A DNA stretch of 58,301 nt, from contig JAFMCL010000016.1 in NCBI GenBank assembly GCA_017857815.1, forward strand, positions 1 to 58,301, read 5' to 3'. A program made the position numbers and the translations under genes. Of this stretch, positions 16,777 through 25,088 are shown in pieces; the stretch's first letter is position 1; each line of letters opens with the position of its first letter. Source of the DNA: Flavobacteriaceae bacterium. GTDB taxonomy: Bacteria; Bacteroidota; Bacteroidia; Flavobacteriales; Flavobacteriaceae. The notes below the pieces were generated by a model. The model saw nothing but the letters and a program-made list of their open reading frames with translations. It was not told the DNA's origin and searched no databases.

Positions 16777-17859
16777 TTATGAATTAATAATTTTTTCTTG
16801 TTGGTTTATAGATTCTTGGTGAACTGCTTTAAACACACGCAAGATAAATTCTTCGGATAAATTACGTTCTTGTCCTTCTAAAATCATTTTGCCCAAAATT
16901 TCATTCCAACGCTTGTTTTGCAAAACAGCAACGTTGTTGTCTTTTTTAATAGTACCAATCTCAACAGCCGTTTTCATACGTTTCCCTAAAGTATCCAATA
17001 GCGTTTGATCAATCACATCAATCTGCGCTCTTAAGTTACTCAGGGCTTGCTGATAGGCCTCCTCATCGGTAGTAACCTTACGCACTTTTAGATCATTCAT
17101 GATTTCAACCAAACGTGTTGGAGTCACTTGCTGTGCCGCATCACTCCATGCATTATCTGGATCCGTATGAGTTTCTATCATCAAACCGTCAAAGTTCAAA
17201 TCTAAAGCCGCTTGAGAAATATCAAAAATTAAATCTCTTTTCCCACCTATGTGTGAAGGATCACAAATCATGGGAAGATCCGGAAATTTACTTTTAACCT
17301 CAATCGCAATTTGCCATTCTGGAATGTTACGGTATTTTGTTTTTTCATAGGTAGAAAATCCACGATGGATCAAACCTAAATTCTTGATGTTGGCCGTATA
17401 CAAACGTTCAACGCCGCCAAGCCATAAAGCCAAGTCAGGGTTTACCGGGTTTTTTACCAAAACAATTTTGTCAGTTCCTTCCAAAGCATCTGCAATTTCT
17501 TGCATGATAAAAGGACTTACCGTAGAACGTGCACCAATCCAAAGTATGTCAACATCATATTCTAAAGCTAACTTAACGTGGTCTTTATTTGCAACTTCAG
17601 TAGCCGTCAACAAACCCGTTTCTTCTTTAACTTTTTTCAACCAACCGAGTCCAATCGCTCCCACGCCTTCAAACATGCCCGGGCGGGTTCTTGGTTTCCA
17701 GATTCCAGCACGGTAAACCGTGACATCGGTATCTTTCAATTCGTGAGCAATTTTCAATACTTGCTCTTCGGTTTCAGCGCTACAAGGCCCTCCGATTACT
17801 AAAGGATGATCTAAACCAAAATTGGTTAGCCATTGGCGCATTTCTTTTTTATTTTCCAT
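16777..17859 (-). CDS. Bifunctional 3-deoxy-7-phosphoheptulonate synthase / chorismate mutase
   Basis: First step of the shikimate route fused to the chorismate-to-prephenate branch enzyme. Residues ~1-265 are a class I DAHP synthase of the short (Ib) type: GGPCSAETEEQV, AGIWKPRTRPG, ATEVAN, LVKNPVNPD and CDPSHIGGKR are visible. The C-terminal ~85 residues (LRAQIDVIDQTLLDTLGKRM onward) are an AroQ-type chorismate mutase. This domain order is common in Bacteroidota. I choose ATG 17859 (MENKKEMRQW) over the longer frame, which would overlap tyrA; the gap to tyrA is then 10 bp. Last gene of the leader-controlled aromatic operon. Confidence 0.93.
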   Translation of the reverse strand: MENKKEMRQWLTNFGLDHPLVIGGPCSAETEEQVLKIAHELKDTDVTVYRAGIWKPRTRPGMFEGVGAIGLGWLKKVKEETGLLTATEVANKDHVKLALEYDVDILWIGARSTVSPFIMQEIADALEGTDKIVLVKNPVNPDLALWLGGVERLYTANIKNLGLIHRGFSTYEKTKYRNIPEWQIAIEVKSKFPDLPMICDPSHIGGKRDLIFDISQAALDLNFDGLMIETHTDPDNAWSDAAQQVTPTRLVEIMNDLKVRKVTTDEEAYQQALSNLRAQIDVIDQTLLDTLGKRMKTAVEIGTIKKDNNVAVLQNKRWNEILGKMILEGQERNLSEEFILRVFKAVHQESINQQEKIINS

Positions 17860-17869
17860 GGATTTAATT

Positions 17870-18733
17870 TTAATGTTTGCTTGTTTTATTGATGCCTTCC
17901 AGAATTTCGCGAATACCATTGATCTCCCCTATTTGTTCATAGAGTTTATCATAATCATTTGCTTCTAAAAGATTTTTAAATTGATTTAAATTATTAATGT
18001 ATTCAGAAAGCGTTTCTAAAATATTGTCTTTGTTTTGGTTAAAAATCGGAATCCACATATCGGGAGAACTTTTAGCCAAACGAACTGTTGATTCAAATCC
18101 ACTGCCTGCCATTTCAAAAATGGTTTTTTCATTTTTTTCTTTTTCCACCACTGTTTTTCCTAACATAAAGGAACTGATGTGGGAAAGGTGAGAAACATAA
18201 GCAATATGCTGGTCATGTTCCACTGGATCCATGGGTCTGATTTGCATTCCCATTTTACGAAACCAGTTTTCGGCCCATTCTAATAAATCCGGTCGCGTAT
18301 TTTGGGTTTCACACAGAATCTGGGTTTTGTTTAAAAACAAATTCTCCATGGCAGCATCCGGCCCAGAAAATTCTGTTCCCGCAATGGGATGGGTAGCCAG
18401 GAATTGTCCTCTTTTTGGGTGCAATGCCACACGGTCACAAATAGCCGCCTTGGTGGAGCCGAAATCAATAACAAGACCATTGTCATGAACCTCATCCAAT
18501 AGGCTGACAATCTGCTTGCTGGCCGCATCAACAGGTATCGCAATCAACAGTAGGTCCATTAGTTTTAGGTCAGCATCGTTAAGCTTAAAATCAATCAGCT
18601 TAATTACTAAAGAGCGGTCGAGGTGGTCCTCGTTTTGATCCAAACCATAAATCTCAACATCAGGAATGTGCTTCCGTGCTGACAATGCCAGGGACCCTCC
18701 AATCAATCCGATACCTAAAATCCCTACTTTCAT
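17870..18733 (-). CDS. tyrA: Prephenate dehydrogenase
   Basis: NAD(P)-dependent oxidative decarboxylation of prephenate to 4-hydroxyphenylpyruvate for tyrosine synthesis. 287 aa. The Rossmann motif GILGIGLIGGSLALSARK is at the extreme N-terminus. THPIAGTEFSGPDAA in the middle carries the catalytic His, and HDQHIAYVSHLSHISS the second conserved His region. No fused chorismate mutase, which fits the CM domain in the downstream DAHP synthase. Its start overlaps the aminotransferase stop by 4 bp, so translation is probably coupled. Confidence 0.92.
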   Translation of the reverse strand: MKVGILGIGLIGGSLALSARKHIPDVEIYGLDQNEDHLDRSLVIKLIDFKLNDADLKLMDLLLIAIPVDAASKQIVSLLDEVHDNGLVIDFGSTKAAICDRVALHPKRGQFLATHPIAGTEFSGPDAAMENLFLNKTQILCETQNTRPDLLEWAENWFRKMGMQIRPMDPVEHDQHIAYVSHLSHISSFMLGKTVVEKEKNEKTIFEMAGSGFESTVRLAKSSPDMWIPIFNQNKDNILETLSEYINNLNQFKNLLEANDYDKLYEQIGEINGIREILEGINKTSKH

Positions 18734-19878
18734 CTTGTTGTTATTCTTTCGATTGCTTTGCGAATTTGTGATTCCTCAACACAAAGTGAAAACCTAATAT
18801 ACCCCTCCCCTTGACTTCCAAAAATGGTACCTGGAGTGATGAACAATTCATGTTCATATAATATTTTATCAATAAATGCTTCTGCGTCTAGTGTAGAGTC
18901 CTTCAGTTTTGCCCAAACAAACAAACCACTGCTGTTGGTGTCAAACTCCGATCCTAACAATGTGGCCAATTCATAAATCAATTGACGTCTTTTGTCATAG
19001 ACTTTATTCAGTTCTTCAAACCAAGAATCTGGCGCTTGAAGTGCTGCAATTGCGCCCTGTTGTATGCCGTAAAACATCCCAGAATCCATATTGCTTTTAA
19101 CTTTAAGAACCGCTTTGATGTTTGCTTCATTCCCCAAAAGCATTCCTACTCGCCATCCTGCCATATTGAAGGACTTACTTAGGGAATTGAGTTCCATTGC
19201 GACATCCATGGCACCCGGAGTGGTTAAAATACTCTGAGGTTTATCGGTCAAAACAAAACTGTAGGGATTGTCATTGACCAATAGAATATTATTTTTTCGC
19301 GCCCAATTGATTAATTCTTCAAAAACCGTTTGCTTGGCATTTGCACCCGTCGGCATGTGAGGATAATTGACCCACAACAACTTAACACCTTCCAAGTCCA
19401 TTTTGTCAAGTTCCGCCAAGTCGGGTTCCCAGTTGTTTTCAGGTTTTAAATCATAAAAAACAGGAACTGCTTCCACCAGTCGGGTGACTGATTCGTAGGT
19501 AGGATATCCAGGATTGGGAATAAGCACCTTGTCTCCCGGATTGAGAAATGCCATGGAAAGGTGAAGAATTCCTTCTTTAGACCCCATCAAGGGAAGCACC
19601 TCGCTGGTGGAATCAACCGCAACCTGATAATGCTTTTGATAAAAGTCGGCAATTCCTTTTCTAAGTTCTGGAAGCCCTTGGTAACTTTGGTACTGATGCG
19701 CTTTGGGATGAGTTAAACTAGCTTTTAGTGCTTTTACCACAGAAGGTAATGGCGCTAAATCTGGGCTGCCAATTCCCATATTGATAATGTCTTTTCCCTC
19801 AAGAATAAGACCTGCCACTTCTCTCAATTTTTTTGAGAAATAATACTCCTGAACACTTTCTAGCCGTCTCGCTGTCAT
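18730..19878 (-). CDS. Class I/II aminotransferase of the aromatic operon
   Basis: PLP fold I enzyme, 382 aa. The PLP lysine is in LNSLSKSFNMAGWRVGMLLG; NMGIGSPDLAPLPSVV and VNYPHMPTGANA are substrate and cofactor motifs. It lies between prephenate dehydratase and prephenate dehydrogenase with 4-bp overlaps on both sides, so it most likely transaminates phenylpyruvate and 4-hydroxyphenylpyruvate, or prephenate itself. The sequence alone does not decide between these, and annotations as LL-diaminopimelate or aspartate aminotransferase are equally common for the family. Confidence 0.87.
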   Translation of the reverse strand: MTARRLESVQEYYFSKKLREVAGLILEGKDIINMGIGSPDLAPLPSVVKALKASLTHPKAHQYQSYQGLPELRKGIADFYQKHYQVAVDSTSEVLPLMGSKEGILHLSMAFLNPGDKVLIPNPGYPTYESVTRLVEAVPVFYDLKPENNWEPDLAELDKMDLEGVKLLWVNYPHMPTGANAKQTVFEELINWARKNNILLVNDNPYSFVLTDKPQSILTTPGAMDVAMELNSLSKSFNMAGWRVGMLLGNEANIKAVLKVKSNMDSGMFYGIQQGAIAALQAPDSWFEELNKVYDKRRQLIYELATLLGSEFDTNSSGLFVWAKLKDSTLDAEAFIDKILYEHELFITPGTIFGSQGEGYIRFSLCVEESQIRKAIERITTR

Positions 19879-20702
19879 GACTTACCATTTTTATACTCCC
19901 CCAAAACCTTGAATGAGGTTGCCATTATTTCTAAAAGGGATTTTGCTTTTAAATAGTTTTCTACTTTATCGAAAGTAACGTCCACAAAAAAAGCGTACTT
20001 ACCAGGAGTTTCGATGACGGGTAAAGATTGAATTTTTGTAAGATTTAGGCTACAATCACTCACAACATTTAGGGCGGTTGCCAAACTTCCGCGCTTGTGG
20101 TCCAAAATAAATTTCCAAGCTCCTTTTGAAATGGCTTCGGATGTTTTTGGATCTGATTTTTCGACGATCACGAAACGTGTTACGTTGTTTTTTATCGTTT
20201 GTATGGAAGCATTCAGAATTGTAAGTCCATAAATTTTTGAAGCACTTTTACTCGCTATTGCTCCAATACCATGTGTATTGTTTTTTTGAATCTCCATCGC
20301 TACCTCAGCTGTATCATTGCTTTCAACCAACTTGATGTGAGGGAAAGCCTCAAAAAATAACTTGCACTGTAGCAATGCCATCGGATGAGAATGAACTTCA
20401 TTAATGTCTTCAATCTTTTGTCCAGGCAAAACCATTAGATTGTGTTCAATCCCTAAATAGTGTTCCCCAACAATGAATAGACCATATTGATCTATCAAAG
20501 CGTAATTGGGAATGATCGAACCTGCAATGGAATTCTCTATTGCCATCACCGCCTGATCACAGCTCCCTTGCGCCAGGGCTTTAGCCAAGACGTCAAAAGT
20601 GTTGCATTCCAGCAATTCAGGAGCAGCAGTATAGTACTCCTGTGTCACCTGATCGTGAAAGGATCCTTTTATTCCCTGTATGGCTACTTTTGTTCTTTTC
20701 AT
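19875..20702 (-). CDS. pheA: Prephenate dehydratase
   Basis: Decarboxylating dehydration of prephenate to phenylpyruvate. 275 aa without a fused chorismate mutase. The catalytic domain starts AIQGIKGSFHDQVTQEYY and has the NNVTRFVIVEK motif near residues 172-182, with the essential Thr and Phe. The C-terminal ~75 residues (GSLATALNVVSDCSLNLTKI, then SLPV) form an ACT domain of the kind that binds phenylalanine for feedback control. First structural gene of the operon; it starts a few bases after the attenuator hairpin, so its transcription depends on read-through of that hairpin. Confidence 0.93.
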   Translation of the reverse strand: MKRTKVAIQGIKGSFHDQVTQEYYTAAPELLECNTFDVLAKALAQGSCDQAVMAIENSIAGSIIPNYALIDQYGLFIVGEHYLGIEHNLMVLPGQKIEDINEVHSHPMALLQCKLFFEAFPHIKLVESNDTAEVAMEIQKNNTHGIGAIASKSASKIYGLTILNASIQTIKNNVTRFVIVEKSDPKTSEAISKGAWKFILDHKRGSLATALNVVSDCSLNLTKIQSLPVIETPGKYAFFVDVTFDKVENYLKAKSLLEIMATSFKVLGEYKNGKS

Positions 20703-20705
20703 TTC

Positions 20706-20735
20706 AAAAAAAAAGTCCCGAATAAATCAGGACTC
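20706..20735 (-). terminator. Attenuator (intrinsic terminator) ahead of pheA
   Basis: On the minus strand the RNA reads AGUCCUGA, a short UUUA-type loop, then UCGGGACU and nine Us. This 8-bp stem (one G-U pair) plus U tract is a textbook terminator and ends just 3 bases before the pheA start codon, so it can only serve to attenuate. The leader segment AGGACUUUG, at the end of the upstream leader peptide, can pair with the 5' arm plus its flank (CAAAGAGUCCU), giving a competing antiterminator. Confidence 0.85.
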
Positions 20736-20761
20736 TTTGTTTTATCTATTTATTTCAAATA

Positions 20762-20830
20762 CTACAAAGTCCTTCCTGCTTCTGGATAGAAGTAATAAAA
20801 GTCATTAGAGTAAAAGAAATTCTTGTTCAT
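20762..20830 (-). CDS. pheL: Aromatic-rich leader peptide of the phe/tyr operon (22 aa)
   Basis: A 22-codon frame starts at ATG 20830 and stops at TAG 20764-20762. It begins MNKNFFYSNDFYYFYP; 8 of its 22 residues are Phe or Tyr, including FFY and FYYFY runs. It is followed by the attenuator and then pheA. Such clustering is the hallmark of a ribosome-stalling leader: shortage of charged tRNA-Phe/Tyr would halt the ribosome at the FYYFY run, leave the next segment free and let it pair with the terminator's 5' arm. The stop codon sits inside that segment, so a ribosome finishing the peptide covers it and the terminator forms. No database check was possible. Confidence 0.85.
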   Translation of the reverse strand: MNKNFFYSNDFYYFYPEAGRTL

Positions 20831-20846
20831 TATTTGTTTGTTGACA

Positions 20847-20877
20847 CAAAAGTAACACAGCTTTTCGCAAAAACAAA
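20847..20877 (-). promoter_or_regulatory. Bacteroidota-type sigma-A promoter of the pheA operon
   Basis: On the minus strand, TTTG (20877-20874), a 19-bp spacer and TACTTTTG (20854-20847) match the TTTG / TAnnTTTG promoter consensus of Flavobacterium and Bacteroides. Transcription would start near 20840, about 10 nt before the leader-peptide ATG, which suits an attenuation leader. Confidence 0.7.
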
Positions 20878-21320
20878 TTTTTAAGCATAATTTTTATACA
20901 TTAGGGAGACAGAATACTAAATCTTACTACTACCATGAGTTACCTAAATTCATTTAAAGCTATTAAAATTGGACTCCTAAAATTTCCTTTGAAAGAAATT
21001 TAAATAGATCCCTGCCTGTTGTGCTCCGAAATGGAAAAATTGTAGATCTTAAAAAATTAAGAAATGACATTAGAGAAATTACTAGTAGATTTTAATCTTA
21101 AAAATGGAATTCCTGAAAATGGAGTTTGATGAATTGGAACGCATTACTCAAAAAAGTAATCCTACTGAAATGGGAATCGTACAGTGGTTTCAATTCATTT
21201 TTTTGGAGCTTCATAAGTGAGGTTGTTTTCCTATTCCCTTTCCTCTTGCTATTGAGTGGAATATTTTGGTTGATTAAAAACTAAGTATCATCGACGTACT
21301 CCGAATTTATTTGGAGGTTT
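20878..21320. other. Gene-poor stretch with possible degenerate coding remnants
   Basis: No full-length gene. On the plus strand short frames follow one another in different phases: one from ATG 20935, one around 21003-21095 (contains SLPVVLRNGKIVDLKKL), one at 21122-21220 (contains ERITQKSNPTEMGIVQWFQ) and a 51-codon frame 21129-21284 with a strongly hydrophobic C-terminus (FLFPFLLLLSGIFWLI). Phase changes and stops suggest an eroded membrane-protein gene. The VVLRNGKIV piece loosely recalls DUF421/YetF C-terminal domains, but I cannot assign it. The 51-codon frame might be a real small membrane protein. Confidence 0.3.
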
Positions 21321-23894
21321 TTATTTTTTATTTCCGCCAAGAATCCCTCCAAGAATATCTTTAACAGGGTTTTTGACTTCCGTTGATGTAGAGTCTTCTT
21401 TTGACTTGTTCCCGCCAAACAAACCTCCCAAAACATCTTTAATTTGATCTTTCCCTTGATTAATAAATTTCTGCTTTTGAATCTCGATGAGTTGTTTCGT
21501 TAGATTGGCAACACCGCTGCTTAAATCGGTTGAAACCGTGGGGCTTAAAAAACTACCTCCAATGGATGCCGTAACGGGTATTGTAAGTTTATTTGCCTCA
21601 TCTGTATTGATTTTAGCAATTAAATCATTCACCTCATCACCAAAATATTTTACAGGCACATCAAAAACAGCTTGATAATTCATGGTTTTGTCAAAGCTAT
21701 GCCCCCCTTGAACTGTAATGGCAATATCCTCATACTTTAAATTAAAGGGCCTTACATTAACCTTCCCATTTTCAAAATTGAGTTTAGTTTTAAGATCGTT
21801 TAAATTTAATTTGTCAAAATCTATAAAAGACAAAGCCCCTTTTAATTTATCGAAAACTGCTGCATTTTTAGGTGTTACTTTTGTGGCCAACAACTCCCCA
21901 AACACAGCTCCCGTTATGGAATTTAAATCCGGTTTTAATTCGTTGGTTAAATCCCCCGAAATCTTAAAGTTACTGTTCAGTTTTCCTTGCAAAGCATTTG
22001 CAATAGGGGCTAAACTTTGAAGTAATTCCAAATCGTTGAATGATTGTGAAATATTAAAACGATCAATACCCAATTCCATATCAAAAGTGGAAGGGACTGA
22101 CTGTGTGTCAACGGTTCCGTTTAGGGTTAAATCACCCTCAAAAATTCTTGAAGACATATTTTTTAAAATCGCTTTTTCATCTTTAATGACCACCTTTCCT
22201 TTAACGTCTTGAAGCGTTAAATTATCATAGAAAACCGTTTTAGCATTGGCTGTAAGTGTACAGTCCAAAAAGGCAGGGATTTTTAGGGATTCCGTTGGCG
22301 TGTTTTCTGTTGATTCTGCATCACTTTCCACCATAAAATCGCTTACAGAAAAAACGTTTGAATTGACCTTAAAATTTCCTTGAAGTGTTTTATCACTCAA
22401 CAGAAAACCCAATAAATTATTAATGGTTCCTGATGCTACAATGTCGCTTTTCCCAGTGGTGGCAGCAAAGGATTGAAGTGTTACAGTTCCAGGTTTAAAT
22501 TCAACCGCTACTTTAGAAATATTTATTGGGTTTAATAAATCCTCTGAGGAAAAAACAAGATCAGTTATGGTAAGCCTTCCCTTGTTTTTTATGCGCTCGT
22601 AGGCATTCGTTTCTAGGGCATTCCTATCAAAAATCGTATTCAATTTTCCTTTTAAAAGTCCGCTTAGTTTATTGTCCAATTCAATGGGATAGGCTTTGGT
22701 GATATTTGCCAAATTTAAAGTCCCATCAATCGTGGCATCCACCATCATGTTTTTAGAAAGATTTTTGATCGTTGCCGAAGATTTAAACACATCTTGATCA
22801 ATCTTAAAGTTTAAATTCTTGATATTTATAGAGGTGTCATCCACATTCCCAGAGTCATTTCTTACACTTGCGTTAATCGAGATGGCCTCCACCCCTTTGG
22901 GGAGATCAGGATATTTAAAAGAGGCATTATTTGAAACAATACTTACCTTCATGGCTGGTATTGAAGTTTCGGTCATCAAACCTTTCACCCAGCCCTCAAC
23001 AGTAAAAGATCCTGTAGTTTTGACATCTTCAAGGTTTTTCGTGTAGGCTTCAGGCAGCACAGCAAGGAAATCTCTGAAAGTGGTGCTCTTGTTTTTAAAA
23101 CTTATATCAATTTCCTGTCCTGCATCTAAAAGCTTAAAAAAGCCGTTAAATTCTAAGGCCAATTGATTGACAAATGCTTTGTTGTCTTTAAAGGTGTACT
23201 TGTTTTCGTTTAAATCTAAATCCAATATCGCCTCTAACTTTACAGAATTATTGTTCAAATATTTGGCACTATCTATGGAAAGACTAACCAAGGCTGCTGT
23301 TGTAGTGTTTAGCTCGGAAACCTCTGACGAAAAAGTCCCTTTCCCCGAATGATTTAGTTCGGAAACATTTATAACGGTCTTTGAAACTTCATCTCGATAG
23401 GAGATGGCGCTATTTCTAAGAGAATACTTATCAATTTTGAATTTAAAACTAGAATTAATGGTGTCTTTTTTTGTCGTTGAATCTTCTGATTTCTTAGAAA
23501 TTTCATAATTAGCATTCCCCAATTTATCTGATGTAATATTAATCCGTGCTTCGTCAATCGCAATAGAACTCACCAAGATTGGTTCTTCACCAGTTGATTT
23601 AAATAATTCCTTGATGGACATATCAAATGAAATTAATTTAATCATTGCCAAAGTATCCCCTTCAAAAGGCTTGTGATTGATGATTTTTAAACTGTGAACA
23701 GACACATTCGCATTTGGAAAACTGCTTAAAAGACCTAAGTTGACCGCCTCAAAATCAACCTGTGCATCCACCGCATCATTTAAAAATATTTTAACGGATT
23801 CTTTAATCTTGTTTTGAAACAGAAAGGGAGTTGCAATCAAAAGTAAAAGAATGACCAACAACGAAATACCAAATATTTTAAATAGCTTTTTCAA
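21321..23894 (-). CDS. AsmA-like protein
   Basis: 857 aa. One N-terminal membrane anchor (FGISLLVILLLLIATPFLF) is followed by NKIKESVKIFLNDAVDAQVD and VNLGLLSSFPNANVSVHSL, the usual opening of AsmA-type proteins. The body is made of repeating beta strands, in line with the long groove-shaped folds of AsmA/TamB-like lipid-transfer proteins. The protein would sit in the inner membrane with the body in the periplasm and take part in envelope lipid traffic or outer-membrane assembly. The tail has two near-copies of a VKDILGG(L/I)-x-GGNK unit. It stands alone on the minus strand. Confidence 0.8.
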   Translation of the reverse strand: MKKLFKIFGISLLVILLLLIATPFLFQNKIKESVKIFLNDAVDAQVDFEAVNLGLLSSFPNANVSVHSLKIINHKPFEGDTLAMIKLISFDMSIKELFKSTGEEPILVSSIAIDEARINITSDKLGNANYEISKKSEDSTTKKDTINSSFKFKIDKYSLRNSAISYRDEVSKTVINVSELNHSGKGTFSSEVSELNTTTAALVSLSIDSAKYLNNNSVKLEAILDLDLNENKYTFKDNKAFVNQLALEFNGFFKLLDAGQEIDISFKNKSTTFRDFLAVLPEAYTKNLEDVKTTGSFTVEGWVKGLMTETSIPAMKVSIVSNNASFKYPDLPKGVEAISINASVRNDSGNVDDTSINIKNLNFKIDQDVFKSSATIKNLSKNMMVDATIDGTLNLANITKAYPIELDNKLSGLLKGKLNTIFDRNALETNAYERIKNKGRLTITDLVFSSEDLLNPINISKVAVEFKPGTVTLQSFAATTGKSDIVASGTINNLLGFLLSDKTLQGNFKVNSNVFSVSDFMVESDAESTENTPTESLKIPAFLDCTLTANAKTVFYDNLTLQDVKGKVVIKDEKAILKNMSSRIFEGDLTLNGTVDTQSVPSTFDMELGIDRFNISQSFNDLELLQSLAPIANALQGKLNSNFKISGDLTNELKPDLNSITGAVFGELLATKVTPKNAAVFDKLKGALSFIDFDKLNLNDLKTKLNFENGKVNVRPFNLKYEDIAITVQGGHSFDKTMNYQAVFDVPVKYFGDEVNDLIAKINTDEANKLTIPVTASIGGSFLSPTVSTDLSSGVANLTKQLIEIQKQKFINQGKDQIKDVLGGLFGGNKSKEDSTSTEVKNPVKDILGGILGGNKK

Positions 23895-24043
23895 TTGAAT
23901 GTGATTTGGGCGTTTATTATACTTCTACAAAAATGGTGCTAAAAGATAAAGCACACATCTTTTTTAAATAAATTTAGTGATTTTTAGGCGTTTTGTGTTT
24001 GAATTTTTTGAAAATCCTAAGGGAAACAACGACCTTTTTAGGC

Positions 24044-24628
24044 CTAGACGAATACTTTAAAAATAATCATAGCATAAAATAAAAAACGAGCATATCGGAA
24101 AAGCGACCACATTAGATAATGCTTAAAATTGTATTTAATCAAGCCCGAGGAGAGGCTTACTATTGAGTGAGGAATCGGACTAATTGCACCTAACAACACG
24201 AAAAGGCCACCCCATTTTCGTAAATTCATAATGTGTTTTTCTATTTTATTTTCAATATGATTTTTTATGCTGGGGATTAAAAACAACCGATTCCCAATAA
24301 AGTAAGAAATGATTCCGCCAACGTAGGAAATCGTTGCCAATACGAACAAAAACAACCATGGATTAGCTGATTTTGAAGACCATGCAATAAAAACTTCCGG
24401 TGGAATTATGCCTAAAATAGTTTCTGAAGCCAAGAAAAAAGAAAAAATAAATGTAGAGGAATAAGTGGCTACCAGATGATTGAGCAGAGAATTAAAATCC
24501 AAAACGAAAAGCTCCAATCCTACTAACAATAGAGCAAAAACAATTACTACAGCACCGCCTTTAAAAGCAGTATTCTTTAAAAATGAGTAAAACTTTGTTA
24601 TTTGATAATAACGATTAAGTAAAACCAT
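24044..24628 (-). CDS. VTT/DedA-family membrane protein
   Basis: 194 aa with about five hydrophobic segments. SETILGIIPPEVFIAWSSK resembles the E-x-x-x-P-x-P-E-x-x re-entrant motif, and WGGLFVLLGAISPIPHSIVS the G-R/A-x-x-P-x-P motif, of the SNARE-associated/VTT (DedA, YqaA) group. These proteins are linked to lipid scrambling and undecaprenyl-phosphate recycling. The typical Arg of the second motif is Ala-Ile here, so activity may differ. No operon partner: AsmA is 149 bp downstream and a 400-bp gene-free stretch lies upstream. Confidence 0.7.
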   Translation of the reverse strand: MVLLNRYYQITKFYSFLKNTAFKGGAVVIVFALLLVGLELFVLDFNSLLNHLVATYSSTFIFSFFLASETILGIIPPEVFIAWSSKSANPWLFLFVLATISYVGGIISYFIGNRLFLIPSIKNHIENKIEKHIMNLRKWGGLFVLLGAISPIPHSIVSLSSGLIKYNFKHYLMWSLFRYARFLFYAMIIFKVFV

Positions 24629-25088
24629 TCGTTTGCTTAAACTAAAATTGTGTTTTGGATTATTTTTGATTTCTAAAGACTTTGTAAATTATATTTAGTT
24701 GAAAGTGACTTGAATTAACCTGAGCATTTCATTATCTGTGATCTAAATGATGATTTTTATACGTTTTTTTGATTTTAAAATTCCTATAAAAAAACAGTAA
24801 TTACCACTAATTCCGATTGATTTTTTGACATGTTAATCTGATTTCAAAGATAGTAAACTTTTACATTTTAATTTTGTAAAGAGTTAATTTAAAACATGCT
24901 TTTCATGTTAAATAAAAGAAATCCTTAAATGTGTTTTTTTAATTCCGAATGTTTCCTTTTAAATAAAAAATAAGCTCCTTTTTAACAAATCCCACCGATT
25001 GAAAGAGAATTTATAAGATTAAATCAAGAGTGTTAATTAAAATTAAATCGAATTCTTTAAATTGAACCTTCTAAGAAACAAGAAAAAA
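24629..25088. other. AT-rich intergenic region between divergent genes
   Basis: About 460 bp without a convincing gene on either strand. It holds divergent control regions for the VTT protein and gldA. TAATTTTG near 24871-24878 fits the TAnnTTTG -7 element on the plus strand, but no matching upstream TTTG lies 17-23 bp before it, so it is only a weak candidate. No repeat, tRNA or riboswitch was recognised. Confidence 0.4.

Noticed and set aside
17859-17919. Longer start for the DAHP synthase-chorismate mutase
   Set aside because: The extra 20 residues overlap tyrA and have no family similarity; MENKKEMRQW fits the family start.
20762-20830. Leader frame as random short ORF
   Set aside because: The chance reading was rejected because of aromatic clustering, a promoter just upstream, an overlapping antiterminator segment and a terminator right before pheA.
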